A stretch of DNA of 64,000 nt from Ruminococcus sp. zg-924 (GTDB taxonomy: Bacteria; Bacillota; Clostridia; Oscillospirales; Acutalibacteraceae): NCBI RefSeq assembly GCF_024433635.1, contig NZ_WNJZ01000003.1:62001-126000 (forward strand). The letters are read 5' to 3'. The stretch's first letter is position 1. Each line of letters starts with the position of its first letter. Under the pieces are notes generated by a model. It worked only from the letters and a program-made list of their open reading frames with translations, was not told where the DNA came from and searched no databases. Both the position numbers and the translations under genes were made by a program. Of the stretch, positions 52,333 through 61,663 are shown one piece after another.

Positions 52333-54696
52333 ATGAGATTTTCAAAAAAAGCGCTTATCAGCGCATCTCTTGCCGCTGTAATGGCAACAGGCAGCTTGGT
52401 TATTCCTGTTTCTGTTACCGCTGTTGACAATACAGCCGATACAGCCGCTTCAAACCAGAATACCGGCTATAATCTTGCTTCAAACGTAGGCAACGGAAAT
52501 ATTCTTCACGCTTTTAACTGGTATTTCAACGACGTTAAAAAGTATATGAAGGAAATTGCCGAGGCAGGTTATACATCGGTACAGGTTTCGCCTGTTCAGG
52601 CAAACAAAACAACAATCAACAGCGGACTTTACGCAGGCGACTGGTGGGTTACATACCAGCCGATTAACTTTGAAGTAGGCAATAACTTTGGCACAAAGGC
52701 AGACTTCAAGGCTATGTGCGACGAGGCTGACAAGTACGGCGTTAATGTTATTGTTGACATTGTTGCAAACCATATGGCTCAGCAGGACGGCGCCAGCACT
52801 GCTCAGATTGCTGACTCTGTTATACCTGATTTGCGTGATGATCCGGACTGCTGGCATAACACGCAGAGGACTGTTTCCGACTCTAACCGTTATTCAATGA
52901 CTCAGTACACCTTAAGCAAGCTCCCTGATCTTAACACAGGAAACGAGAAGGTTCAGTCATACGTTAAGGGGCTTATCAAGGAATGTCTTGATTATGGTGC
53001 AGACGGCTTCCGTTTTGACGCCGCAAAGCACATTGAGCTTGACTCAGACCCGGATATAAACGGCTTTCACTACGCAAGCGATTTCTGGAAAAATGTTACA
53101 TCTTATGCTAAAGAGATTAAGCCGGATGTGTTCATCTATGGTGAGGTTCTTGCTCCGTTTGGAACAGCAAGTGGAAATTACACAAAATATATGAGAATTA
53201 CAGACAGTGCATACGGCACAAAGGTTCGTAACGCAGCAGGCAAGGGTACAAACTCGCCCGGACTTATAAGCTACAACGTTACCGGCGCAAAAGCTTCCGA
53301 CCTTGTTCTGTGGGTTGAGTCGCACGATAACTTTATCGCCGGCGACTCTGCAAAAGCAAATCTTAAGAAATCGGCACCTGTAATTCTTGGCTGGGGTATT
53401 ATCGGCGCAAGAGAAAACGCACCGGCTCTCTATTTTGTAAGACCGGAGCATGAAAAGCTCGGCACAGTAGGCGGCGGTATGTCAATTGCTTATGACGAAA
53501 TGATGGGTGGCCCCGGTAACCTTGCTTGGCAGAACCCTACTGTTATCGCTATTAATAAGTTCAAGAACCAGTTTGAGGGACAGCCCGAAAAGCTATATAC
53601 AGATACTAAGCTATTTGCTGTTCAAAGAGGTACAACAGGTATTGTTATTACAAACTACAACACAGCAAACTATGCCGCAAACCTTAAGACAACACTTCAA
53701 GATGGCAAGTACATCGACCAGGTTTCAGGAGCAGCATTTACCGTAACAGGTGGTGTTCTCAGCGGCAATGTTCCTGCAAAGTCTGTTGTTGTTCTTTACA
53801 CTCCAGAGCAAGCGGCGCCCGATGTAAATGTTACTCTTGACGGTAGCGAAATAAAGACGTCTGCAACAAACCTCTTCTTTATGGACAATACTGCAAAGCT
53901 TAGATGTATGTATGACAGCAAGGATATAACATCATTAGATATTCTTGTAAACGGTCAGTCAATCGACTATGTTCCGGTTACAGAGTCAGACGCAGTTGTA
54001 GGAGCTGAAGCATTTATAGGTGAAGGCGTTGAATACGGCGATATAATCGATGTTACCGTAAAGGCTGAAAATGCTGCAGGCACTATTACTGATACATATA
54101 AAATTCAGAAGAAGCATCCTAACGCTCCTATTATCGCTTACTTTGACACAAAGGATTGCGAAAACTGGGACACAGTATCTGCTCCCGGAATTTATGTGTT
54201 TGCCAAGGATAAGGACGGCAACGCAAGTCAGGAGTTCCCGGGAGTACTTATGACAAGAGTTCCCGGTACAACATTTGTAAAGGCTGAGCTTCCAAGCGAC
54301 ACAGCAGTTGTTAAGTTTAGTGAGGGACCGGTTATTTCAGGTCTTGACGGCAGAACGGTTCCGCCAACGCAAATTCTTTACGGCTCTGCCACAAAGAAGG
54401 AAAACCGTGAGAAGGGCGGCCTTGAAATAAGCGGAAGCATGGCTTGGTCAAAGGGCAGCTGGTATAACTATATTGCTCCTGAGGCTTTTGCAGAGGAATG
54501 TACGCCTTACAGCTTCGGTGATGTAAACGGCGACGGTAGAATTAACCTTAAGGATTCTGTTTTGGCAAATAAATCCTCTATTGAGATTATCGGTCTCACA
54601 AAGGCAGAAAAATATGCGGCCGACATCGACGGCAACTTTGAAGTCAAGCTTTCAGACTGCCTTAAGATTCAAAAGTATGCCCTTAAAATGAGCTGA
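52333..54696 (+). CDS. Secreted GH13 alpha-amylase with starch-binding module and dockerin
   Basis: Endo-acting starch hydrolase. A signal peptide (MRFSKKALISASLA...TAV) is followed by a GH13 barrel with region I VDIVANHM, nucleophile Asp 229 (GFRFDAAKH), acid/base Glu 271 (IYGEVL) and Asp 332 (ESHDNF). A beta-rich region (about 500-595) of unknown type follows. Next comes a CBM26-like domain (IIAYFDTKDCENWDTV) at about 597-715. Residues about 727-787 form a dockerin with loops DVNGDGRINLKD and DIDGNFEVKLSD. Own promoter, strong AGGAGGT site and terminator make it a single-gene unit. It should join the same extracellular complex as the dockerin pullulanase. Confidence 0.94.
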   Translation: MRFSKKALISASLAAVMATGSLVIPVSVTAVDNTADTAASNQNTGYNLASNVGNGNILHAFNWYFNDVKKYMKEIAEAGYTSVQVSPVQANKTTINSGLYAGDWWVTYQPINFEVGNNFGTKADFKAMCDEADKYGVNVIVDIVANHMAQQDGASTAQIADSVIPDLRDDPDCWHNTQRTVSDSNRYSMTQYTLSKLPDLNTGNEKVQSYVKGLIKECLDYGADGFRFDAAKHIELDSDPDINGFHYASDFWKNVTSYAKEIKPDVFIYGEVLAPFGTASGNYTKYMRITDSAYGTKVRNAAGKGTNSPGLISYNVTGAKASDLVLWVESHDNFIAGDSAKANLKKSAPVILGWGIIGARENAPALYFVRPEHEKLGTVGGGMSIAYDEMMGGPGNLAWQNPTVIAINKFKNQFEGQPEKLYTDTKLFAVQRGTTGIVITNYNTANYAANLKTTLQDGKYIDQVSGAAFTVTGGVLSGNVPAKSVVVLYTPEQAAPDVNVTLDGSEIKTSATNLFFMDNTAKLRCMYDSKDITSLDILVNGQSIDYVPVTESDAVVGAEAFIGEGVEYGDIIDVTVKAENAAGTITDTYKIQKKHPNAPIIAYFDTKDCENWDTVSAPGIYVFAKDKDGNASQEFPGVLMTRVPGTTFVKAELPSDTAVVKFSEGPVISGLDGRTVPPTQILYGSATKKENREKGGLEISGSMAWSKGSWYNYIAPEAFAEECTPYSFGDVNGDGRINLKDSVLANKSSIEIIGLTKAEKYAADIDGNFEVKLSDCLKIQKYALKMS

Positions 54697-54722
54697 TTAT
54701 AGCTTAGCATTATAAACAAACA

Positions 54723-54756
54723 GGGAGCTGTCATTTTCGGCAGCTCCCTTTGTTTA
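54723..54756 (+). terminator. Terminator after the amylase gene
   Basis: GGGAGCTG (54723-54730) pairs with CAGCTCCC (54741-54748), followed by TTTGTTT. Confidence 0.8.
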
Positions 54757-54767
54757 TATAGATAAAT

Positions 54768-54799
54768 AGCCGCCGCAGAGCAATCCTTCTGCGGCGGCT
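54768..54799 (-). terminator. Terminator of the HPr-like gene
   Basis: AGCCGCCGCAGA and TCTGCGGCGGCT form a perfect 12-bp stem with an 8-base loop, downstream of the minus-strand gene. Confidence 0.7.
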
Positions 54800-54845
54800 T
54801 GCTATATTGACTTTTTTGTTTCTCAAAACTATAATAGTTGTTGGC

Positions 54846-55085
54846 TTAGTTAGGTCTTACTTCAAACTGAGAAATTTCCTCAATCAGCTCATGAGGAACG
54901 TTGTCACAAGCCTCAAACTGAAACGGCTTGTTCATCTCCAAACTCAACACACCCATGATTGAACGTGGGTCAATAACATAATAGCCGCTTGTAATTTTCA
55001 TCGTAGCATCACTGAATTTGTTTGTAATGTTCACGAATTTTTTTGCCGACTCCAAATCCGGAATAGCAATAGTTTTCGAATACAT
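54846..55085 (-). CDS. HPr-fold small protein lacking the phosphorylatable His
   Basis: A 79-residue protein resembling the PTS phosphocarrier HPr in its second half: the stretch DPRSIMGVLSLEMNKPF aligns with the HPr region around regulatory Ser-46 (KSIMGVMSL). In the N-terminal part the active-site HARPA block is absent, replaced by IPDLESAKKFVNI. It therefore cannot act as a normal phosphocarrier and may be a regulatory (Crh-like) or structural relative. The ATG at 55085 has GGGGGAG 5 bases upstream. It stands alone between convergent and divergent neighbours. Confidence 0.75.
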   Translation of the reverse strand: MYSKTIAIPDLESAKKFVNITNKFSDATMKITSGYYVIDPRSIMGVLSLEMNKPFQFEACDNVPHELIEEISQFEVRPN

Positions 55086-55279
55086 AAAAACTCCCCCTGA
55101 ATAACTAAGTGAATAATTGTATTTTATCACTTCAATTTCATAAATTCAATTCCTAAGGCGAAATTTACCGAATTATTACAATTCTTGTTATGATACGCAC
55201 TTTATTATGTTCAGTTTTTTCAATATAATTCAAAATCAATCAAACATCACTATTTTCATAAAAAGGACGGAAATTGCTT

Positions 55280-56587
55280 ATGAACTTTTCTGTAATTACC
55301 TTAGGATGTAAGGTGAATAAATATGAAAGTCAGGTTATGTCTGACGCTATGCTGTGCGCAGGCTTTACCTTGGAGCACGATTACAAAAACGCCGATATAG
55401 TTATAGTAAATTCCTGCACCGTAACGGCGGTGAGCGATAGCAAAGCGCTTAAGCTGATGAGAAGGGTTAAGCGTGAAAATCCGCACTCAATTACAGTGCT
55501 TACCGGCTGTATGCCGCAGGCTTTCCCTGACGAGCTTAAAAACTTTGACAGCGCCGATATTATTATGGGCAACAAATGCCGCAATGATTTAATTCCACTG
55601 ATAAAAGAGTATATAAGGGAGCCGCACCGCATTGTGAAAATCGAGCCGCATCAGGACGATGTTAAGTTTGAGCAGATGCAGGTAAGCACCTTTGACGAGA
55701 GAACAAGAGCCTTTGTAAAGATAGAAGATGGGTGTAACCGATTTTGTTCCTATTGCATAATTCCGTATGCAAGAGGCAGAGTTCGCTCAAAGCCTCTTGA
55801 GGATATTAAAGCGGAGCTTAAGATATTAGCCGATAAAGGCTACCGTGAGGTTGTGCTTGTGGGAATAAACTTGTCTGCTTACGGAAACGATTTGGGCGGA
55901 ATTAACTTAGCTGACGCAATAGAATGTGCCTGCTCGGTTGACGGTATCAGGCGTGTTCGCCTTGGCTCGCTTGAGCCTGAACGTATGGACGAGGACACAA
56001 TAAAACGCCTTGCAAAGCAAGAAAAGCTCTGCCCGCAGTTCCATTTGTCCCTGCAAAGCGGCTGTGACGGAACACTAAGAAGAATGAACAGACATTACAA
56101 CACCGAGGAATATATGCACATTGTCGAAAACCTCAGAAAGTATTTTGACAACTGTGCAATTACAACAGATGTAATGGTCGGCTTTCCGGGTGAGGACGAT
56201 AAAGAATTTGCAGCCTCGCTTGATTTTGTAAAGAGAGTCGGTTTTGCTAAGGTGCATACATTTGCCTACTCACGCAGACCCGGCACAGTTGCCGATAGAG
56301 CGCAAAATCAAGTGCAAAAGAGCGACAAGGATAAGCGCTCAAAGCTGATGATAGAGGAAAGTGAAAAGCTTCACCAAGCTTTTCTGCGTTCACAGCTTGG
56401 CAAAACTGAGAGCGTGCTGTTTGAAACACGCCGTTGTGACGGTTTGTTTGAGGGCTACACAATGAATTATACTCAGGTGTATATCAAAACAGACAAGGAC
56501 GTTTCAAACTGCATAATCAATGTTTGCCTTGACGAGGTTATGGGCGAGGGATGCTTTGGAACAGTGCAGCCGTGCGGCAATGAATAA
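55280..56587 (+). CDS. mtaB: tRNA t6A37 methylthiotransferase MtaB
   Basis: Radical-SAM methylthiotransferase that converts t6A to ms2t6A at position 37 of certain tRNAs. The N-terminal UPF0004 domain starts ITLGCKVNKYESQ and has further cysteines in NSCTVT and TGCMPQ. The radical-SAM motif CNRFCSYC is near residue 150. A C-terminal TRAM domain follows. The LGCKVN-YES signature favours MtaB over MiaB. ATG 55280 lies 13 bases from AGGA; a TTG at 55274 is closer to it, so the start is uncertain by two codons. Confidence 0.93.
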   Translation: MNFSVITLGCKVNKYESQVMSDAMLCAGFTLEHDYKNADIVIVNSCTVTAVSDSKALKLMRRVKRENPHSITVLTGCMPQAFPDELKNFDSADIIMGNKCRNDLIPLIKEYIREPHRIVKIEPHQDDVKFEQMQVSTFDERTRAFVKIEDGCNRFCSYCIIPYARGRVRSKPLEDIKAELKILADKGYREVVLVGINLSAYGNDLGGINLADAIECACSVDGIRRVRLGSLEPERMDEDTIKRLAKQEKLCPQFHLSLQSGCDGTLRRMNRHYNTEEYMHIVENLRKYFDNCAITTDVMVGFPGEDDKEFAASLDFVKRVGFAKVHTFAYSRRPGTVADRAQNQVQKSDKDKRSKLMIEESEKLHQAFLRSQLGKTESVLFETRRCDGLFEGYTMNYTQVYIKTDKDVSNCIINVCLDEVMGEGCFGTVQPCGNE

Positions 56588-56603
56588 TTAATAAAAACAT
56601 TGC

Positions 56604-57899
56604 TCAGCTTGTTTTTTGCTCCAGATAATTCATAACATTTTTGACCTCAGTTTCTGTTTGTTCACTTTCAAGATAATCAAAAGAATAGAACATAAACCCG
56701 TCGACGCCCTTTTGTCTGCCAAACTCAATCTGTTCCTTTAAATTTTCATCGCTGTCAAGCCACGTGCCGTTGTCAGCGTCACTGCCTGCCTTGTATAATC
56801 CAAGGCCTATATAAAGCTTTATATCCTTGTTTGTCACAAGCTTTCGCCAGCTTTCAACAGCTTCATTATAGGGCAGCGTACTGTTGCTCTTGCTGAAATA
56901 ATTTTGAGGACACAGGTAGTCGCAGTAGCCGCTTATGCTGCCCCAGGTTTTAATATCGGCTCCCATTTTTATATCGTTGCTGATGTTTCCCTGCGGTGAA
57001 ATTCCAAACACAACCTTGCTGTTAACAGACTTTATTCCGCTGTAAACTCCGCTGACGAGCGAGTTTATATTTTCTGTTCTCCATTCGAGGTGCGACATTG
57101 CGTTATCACTGCTTTCAAGCAAGTTTAAATAGCTGTTGTATTCTTTGCTGTCGTAATCTTCACTTTCATCGGGATAAAAATAATCATCAAAGTGAACGCC
57201 GTCAACGTCATATCTTGACACAAGCTCCTTTATAGAGCCTGTGATATATTCTCTTACTTTTTCGTATGCAGGATTTAAGTAAATTCCGCCGTCATACTCC
57301 ATCGTGTAGCGGTCGTTGCTTTCGTCGTCGTCGTTTTGCCACAGGCTGTACGGGCTGTACTGTGATAACTCAGGCGGTGTTTCGCTGACCTTTATTCTAA
57401 GCGGATTTATCCAGGCGTGAAATTCAAGACCGCTTTCGTGTGTTTTTTCAACCATATATTTCATTGCGTCATATCCCGGATTCTCGCCTTGGGTTTCTGT
57501 TAATATGTGCGAAAACGGAAAGTAATCGGACATATACATTGAATCACCGTATGGCCGAACGTGGACAACCAAGGCGTTCATTTTATGCGCCTTTGCAACG
57601 CTTACTATATTGTCATAATTATCCTTAAAAGCCTGCTCGCTTGGTTCATCATCAACCATAAGCGACATATACGGCACCCAAACCGCAAGCATCTCATCAC
57701 TTTTGTTTTCTGCGGAGGTCTGTACGGCTTCCTCGTCCTTATTGCTCGGCTTGGCTTGAGCTGTACTTGAAGAGGGGCTTGTTTCTTTGTTTTTCACGGC
57801 AATATTGTTGCCGGGGTTTAGCTTCCACATTATTCCGACCACACATATAAGCACAGCCAAGGCTGTAATCAGCGGTGCGGCAGTACCGTTTTTTTTCAA
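56604..57899 (-). CDS. Membrane-anchored GHL10-type glycosyl hydrolase-like protein
   Basis: Family of putative glycosidases (GHL10, formerly DUF187) found at Gram-positive surfaces. An N-terminal hydrophobic anchor (ITALAVLICVVGIMW) is followed by a Ser/Thr-rich linker. The barrel domain begins MLAVWVPYM with NALVVHVRPYGDSMY, EFHAWINPLRI and VDGVHFDDYFYP. The last contains the acidic pair expected for catalysis. The start is TTG with AAAAGGATG upstream. Substrate unknown, possibly cell-wall glycan. It converges on mtaB with a 16-base gap. Confidence 0.87.
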   Translation of the reverse strand: MKKNGTAAPLITALAVLICVVGIMWKLNPGNNIAVKNKETSPSSSTAQAKPSNKDEEAVQTSAENKSDEMLAVWVPYMSLMVDDEPSEQAFKDNYDNIVSVAKAHKMNALVVHVRPYGDSMYMSDYFPFSHILTETQGENPGYDAMKYMVEKTHESGLEFHAWINPLRIKVSETPPELSQYSPYSLWQNDDDESNDRYTMEYDGGIYLNPAYEKVREYITGSIKELVSRYDVDGVHFDDYFYPDESEDYDSKEYNSYLNLLESSDNAMSHLEWRTENINSLVSGVYSGIKSVNSKVVFGISPQGNISNDIKMGADIKTWGSISGYCDYLCPQNYFSKSNSTLPYNEAVESWRKLVTNKDIKLYIGLGLYKAGSDADNGTWLDSDENLKEQIEFGRQKGVDGFMFYSFDYLESEQTETEVKNVMNYLEQKTS

Positions 57900-57964
57900 A
57901 ATAGCACATCCTTTTACCTGAAAATTGGTACTACATTCTATGCAGCAGGGAGAGTTAAAATACT

Positions 57965-58279
57965 ATGATAAGCCCACAAAATGTCAAGAGCCTTTTAACA
58001 GTTGTTCTGTTAGTCTGGCTTGCAATAATAAGCCTTGTGTCAATTATCGTAACGGCAGTCGATAAATACAAGGCTATCCGCCACAGCTGGCGAATAAAGG
58101 AAAGCACACTGCTGATTCTTTCGGCGCTTGGCGGCAGCGTTGCAATGTTTGTAACAATGCAGATAATAAGGCACAAGACGAAAAAGCTGAAATTTATGCT
58201 CGGTATTCCGGCAATATTCATTTTTCAGGCTGCGCTTGTTGTTTGTATCTATATGGTGCTTAACAATGTCTGGGGTTAA
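57965..58279 (+). CDS. DUF1294 small membrane protein
   Basis: A 104-residue protein with three hydrophobic segments and the DUF1294 pattern DKYKAIRHSWRIKE, LSALGGSVAMFV and RHKTKKLKF. Function is unknown for this family. GGGAGAG precedes the ATG. Its last 14 bases overlap the following pseudouridine synthase gene, so the two are coupled. Confidence 0.85.
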   Translation: MISPQNVKSLLTVVLLVWLAIISLVSIIVTAVDKYKAIRHSWRIKESTLLILSALGGSVAMFVTMQIIRHKTKKLKFMLGIPAIFIFQAALVVCIYMVLNNVWG

Positions 58280-59150
58280 GTCGGCAAGTCTGCTGGAGTT
58301 TTGCGTGCCGCAAGGCTGTGACGGTGTCTTGCTTGGAACCTTCCTGCACAAGACAAAGAACGTATCTCAGCGTATAATCAGAAACGCAAAGAGAACAGAG
58401 CTTGGAATTACGGCAGACGGTAAGCACATAAGAACGGTTGACAGTGTTAAAGTCGGGCAAACAATAAGAATATTACTGCCAAAGCCGCAGTGCGATATGC
58501 AGCCTGAGGATATTCCGCTTGAAATAGTTTACGAGGACGAGCATTATCTTCTGCTGAACAAGGGCAGTAATATGCCTGTTCACCCAACATCAAGCATACA
58601 CGTTTCCGATACGCTTGCAAACGGCGTGTCATATTATATGCGGCAGTGCGGAGATTTGTTTTCAATAAGCATTGTTAACAGACTTGACAAGGACACATCG
58701 GGTCTTGTGCTGATAGCAAAAAATGCCTATGCCGCCGAGAATGCCGCACAAACAGCACAGAAGAAATACAGGGCAATCTGCTCAGGCAAGATAAACTCAT
58801 CCGGCAGGATAGACGCACCCATTGCAAGACAGAGCAACAGTATTATAACCCGCTGTGTAAGTGAAAGCGGCGCAAGAGCCGTAACAAATTATGAGCCGGA
58901 GAAAATCTGCGGCGGCAGAACTCTCGTTGCGGTAAGGCTTGAAACGGGCAGAACGCATCAGATAAGAGTGCATTTTTCATATATAGGGCATCCGCTTGAG
59001 GGCGACGATATGTACGGCGGCTCTTTGGATAATATAAATCGGCAGGCGTTGCACTGCTCTGAGCTTTCGTTTTATCACCCTATACTTGAGCGAAGGCTTA
59101 AATTCAAGTCGCCTCTTCCTGATGATATGGCAAAACTGCTTGAAATATAG
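58266..59150 (+). CDS. RluA-family pseudouridine synthase
   Basis: Modifies uridines in rRNA or tRNA. The catalytic Asp is in NRLDKDTSGLVLIAKN near residue 138. The substrate-binding HQIRVHFSYIGHPLEGDDMYGG follows (core HQIRVHF, G-HPLEGDD-YG). A short N-terminal S4-like region (VSQRIIRNAKRTELGI) is present. The target position cannot be told apart among RluA, RluC, RluD and YhcT types. The ATG at 58266 lies within the DUF1294 gene. Confidence 0.9.
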   Translation: MSGVKSASLLEFCVPQGCDGVLLGTFLHKTKNVSQRIIRNAKRTELGITADGKHIRTVDSVKVGQTIRILLPKPQCDMQPEDIPLEIVYEDEHYLLLNKGSNMPVHPTSSIHVSDTLANGVSYYMRQCGDLFSISIVNRLDKDTSGLVLIAKNAYAAENAAQTAQKKYRAICSGKINSSGRIDAPIARQSNSIITRCVSESGARAVTNYEPEKICGGRTLVAVRLETGRTHQIRVHFSYIGHPLEGDDMYGGSLDNINRQALHCSELSFYHPILERRLKFKSPLPDDMAKLLEI

Positions 59151-59194
59151 ACGAAATAAAGAAAATATAAAAATGAAATTTTACGTTACTGCAC

Positions 59195-59223
59195 TTGCAT
59201 ATTGCATACTGCTGTGGTAAAAT
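59195..59223 (+). promoter_or_regulatory. Predicted promoter of ilvE
   Basis: TTGCAT (59195-59200) and TAAAAT (59218-59223) are 17 bases apart. There is no room for a T-box leader before the start. Confidence 0.5.
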
Positions 59224-59256
59224 ATAGTTGATAAATTTAGAGAGAGGGCATTTATT

Positions 59257-60327
59257 ATGCAGGAAATCAAAATCGAACTTACTAAGACTCCAAAAGAAAA
59301 GCCGGCTGACGAAAGCCATCTTGGATTTGGTAAAATATTCTCTGACCATATGTTCGTTATGAACTATGATGAGGGACAGGGCTGGCATGACCCAAGAATC
59401 GTCCCGTATGGACCTATCGAGCTTATGCCTGCGGCTATGTGCTTGCACTACGGCCAGGAGGTATTCGAGGGTATGAAGGCTTACAGAACACAGGAGGGCA
59501 AGATTGTTCTTTTCAGACCTGAGAAGAACATGGCAAGACTAAATGTGTCTAATGAAAGACTTTGCATCCCGAAGATTGACGAGGAATTCTGCGTTGAGGC
59601 TATCAAGAAGCTCGTTGAAATTGAAAAGGACTGGGTACCGCACACAGAGGGCGCTTCACTCTACCTTCGTCCGTTCATCTTTGCAACAGACCCGTTCATC
59701 GGCGTTCATCCGGCACACCAGCTCACCTTTATGGTAATCTGCTCACCGTCAGGCGCATATTATCCGGAAGGACTTGACCCGGTTAAGATTTATGTTGAGC
59801 AGAATTATGTTCGTGCCGTAAAGGGCGGAATGGGCTTCACAAAAACAGCAGGTAACTATGCCGCATCGCTCAAGGCTCAGGACGAGAGTGAAAAGCTTGG
59901 CTACACACAGGTTCTTTGGCTTGACGGCGTAGAGAGAAAGTACATAGAAGAAGTAGGCACAATGAATGTGTTCTTCGTTATCGGTGACGAGGTTGTAACT
60001 CCGTCACTCCAGGGTTCTATCCTTTCGGGCATCACAAGAATGTCGTCAATTGAACTTCTTAAGTCATGGGGCTACAAGGTTTCTGAAAGAAAGCTTTCTG
60101 TCGACGAGGTTGCCAAGGCTTATGATAACGGCGAGCTTAAGGAAGCTTTCGGTACAGGTACCGCCGCAGTTATTTCACCAATCGGTGAGCTTAAGTGGGG
60201 CGACAAGGTTATGAAAATCAATAACGGCGAAATCGGACCTATCTCACAAAAACTTTACAACGATCTCACAGGTATTCAGTGGGGCAAGGTTGAGGATAAG
60301 TTCGGCTGGATTCAGGAAGTTAAGTAA
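59257..60327 (+). CDS. ilvE: Branched-chain amino acid aminotransferase
   Basis: PLP fold-type IV enzyme for the last step of leucine, isoleucine and valine synthesis. [13 protein letters not shown] and [13 protein letters not shown] bind substrate, [19 protein letters not shown] carries the Schiff-base Lys region, and [13 protein letters not shown] binds PLP. The length of 356 is typical of the class with an extended C-terminal domain ([14 protein letters not shown]). Single gene with promoter and terminator. Confidence 0.95.
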   Translation: MQEIKIELTKTPKEKPADESHLGFGKIFSDHMFVMNYDEGQGWHDPRIVPYGPIELMPAAMCLHYGQEVFEGMKAYRTQEGKIVLFRPEKNMARLNVSNERLCIPKIDEEFCVEAIKKLVEIEKDWVPHTEGASLYLRPFIFATDPFIGVHPAHQLTFMVICSPSGAYYPEGLDPVKIYVEQNYVRAVKGGMGFTKTAGNYAASLKAQDESEKLGYTQVLWLDGVERKYIEEVGTMNVFFVIGDEVVTPSLQGSILSGITRMSSIELLKSWGYKVSERKLSVDEVAKAYDNGELKEAFGTGTAAVISPIGELKWGDKVMKINNGEIGPISQKLYNDLTGIQWGKVEDKFGWIQEVK

Positions 60328-60349
60328 TTAAGCAAAAATATAAAATTAT

Positions 60350-60387
60350 GCCGCTGTTACGCTCAAAAGGCTTTCAGCGGCGTTTTT
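60350..60387 (+). terminator. Terminator after ilvE
   Basis: GCCGCTG (60350-60356) pairs with CAGCGGC (60375-60381), then GTTTTTG. Confidence 0.7.
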
Positions 60388-60487
60388 GCGGCTAAATTAT
60401 GGTAAATACGGCAATGTAAAGCTATACAGGCAGGCTATGGACTTATACCATTTGATAACATAAACAGACCATAAGCCAAAAAGGGGT

Positions 60488-61375
60488 GTGAATTTTACGA
60501 GCGCATTTTTTATTTTAGCGGCAGGAGCATTGTGGGGACTTATCTCGCTGTTTGTAAATGCATTAAAGAGCCTTGGGCTAAACTCTATTCAATGCGTTGC
60601 GCTCAGAGTGCTTCTTTCGGCTGTTATAATGATTATATATATTTTGCTGAAGGATAAATCCCAGCTTAAAATTAAGCTTAAGGATATAGGCTATTTTATC
60701 GGAACAGGAATACTCAGCATAGTGTTTTTTAATTTCTGCTATTTTGAAGCGATAGAGCAACTCGGCGGTGCAGCGGTTCCTGCCTTGCTTTTGTATATGG
60801 CGCCGGTGTTTGTAATGCTGATCTCGCTGTTTGTTTTCAAAGAAAAAATAACGGCTAATAAGCTTGCAGCGTTGATTATGACTGTTGTTGGACTTTGTTT
60901 TGTCACAGGTGTGTTCACCGGCGGCGAAAGAATTTCCCTTTATGCTCTAATGTTAGGCTTAGGCTCAGGTCTTGGATATGCGCTATACAGCATCTTCGGC
61001 AAGCTGCTCGCAGACAAGTACGGCTCTATTACTATAACAGCCTACACCTTCATTGTCGCTTCAATCGGCGTTGTGCCGTTTTCCGGATTGATACCGAAAA
61101 TGAACCTGCTATTAAATCCAACAGGAATATTTGCGGCATTGGGACTTGCCGTAATAAGCACAGTTGCGCCGTATCTGCTCTACACAAACGGCCTGCGCCG
61201 GATAGAAGCAGGCAAGGCAGCAATTCTTGCAACCGTAGAACCTGTTGTCGCCGCAATAGTCGGCGTTGTGGTGTTTCATGAGGAAATAACGCTATCAAAG
61301 CTTTTGGGTATGTTATTTATTATTCTGGCGATAGTTGCACTGAATGTTAAAATAACTCGCAATCAACATTCCTGA
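60488..61375 (+). CDS. EamA/DMT-family transporter
   Basis: Ten-helix drug/metabolite transporter made of two EamA repeats (FILAAGALWGLISLFVN and LGLGSGLGYALYSIFGK). Cargo is unknown. The end TVEPVVAAIVGVVVFHEEIT is the typical second-repeat close. The start is odd: GTG 60488 lies only one base from the AAGGGG site (60481-60486). An in-frame ACG at 60497 is at the ideal 10 bases and would begin SAFFILAAGALWG, which fits family N-termini. Confidence 0.88.
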   Translation: MNFTSAFFILAAGALWGLISLFVNALKSLGLNSIQCVALRVLLSAVIMIIYILLKDKSQLKIKLKDIGYFIGTGILSIVFFNFCYFEAIEQLGGAAVPALLLYMAPVFVMLISLFVFKEKITANKLAALIMTVVGLCFVTGVFTGGERISLYALMLGLGSGLGYALYSIFGKLLADKYGSITITAYTFIVASIGVVPFSGLIPKMNLLLNPTGIFAALGLAVISTVAPYLLYTNGLRRIEAGKAAILATVEPVVAAIVGVVVFHEEITLSKLLGMLFIILAIVALNVKITRNQHS

Positions 61376-61463
61376 TTGCCTAATACAATTATGCGTTTTG
61401 TATTCAACATTGCCGTTTGCGGCACGCAAGAGCGTTACCTAAATTTCGTTCACAATGCATCAG

Positions 61464-61495
61464 CCTTCCCCAAAAAGGGAAGGTTTTTTTATTTT
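61464..61495 (+). terminator. Terminator after the EamA transporter
   Basis: CCTTCCC (61464-61470) pairs with GGGAAGG (61477-61483), followed by seven T. Confidence 0.85.
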
Positions 61496-61500
61496 CTCTA

Positions 61501-61529
61501 TTGACAATGCTGTAAAATGGGTGTATATT
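61501..61529 (+). promoter_or_regulatory. Promoter of cysK
   Basis: TTGACA (61501-61506) and TATATT (61524-61529) with a 17-base spacer. The leader is about 130 bases and contains TTGTAGGGATGG, a weak echo of the dispersed repeat family. Confidence 0.65.
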
Positions 61530-61663
61530 AATATCACGGCCATAACATAGTAATACAGTATGTTTTGTAGGGATGGAACAGCTGCATATATTTCTTTCAT
61601 AACATATATACTTACTTGTTGGCAATTTCGATAGAAAACAGAAAAATGAAAGGATTGATTTTT

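Noticed and set aside
59151-59256. T-box ahead of ilvE
   Set aside because: The gap is only about 100 bases, with the promoter in its middle, which is too short for a T-box.
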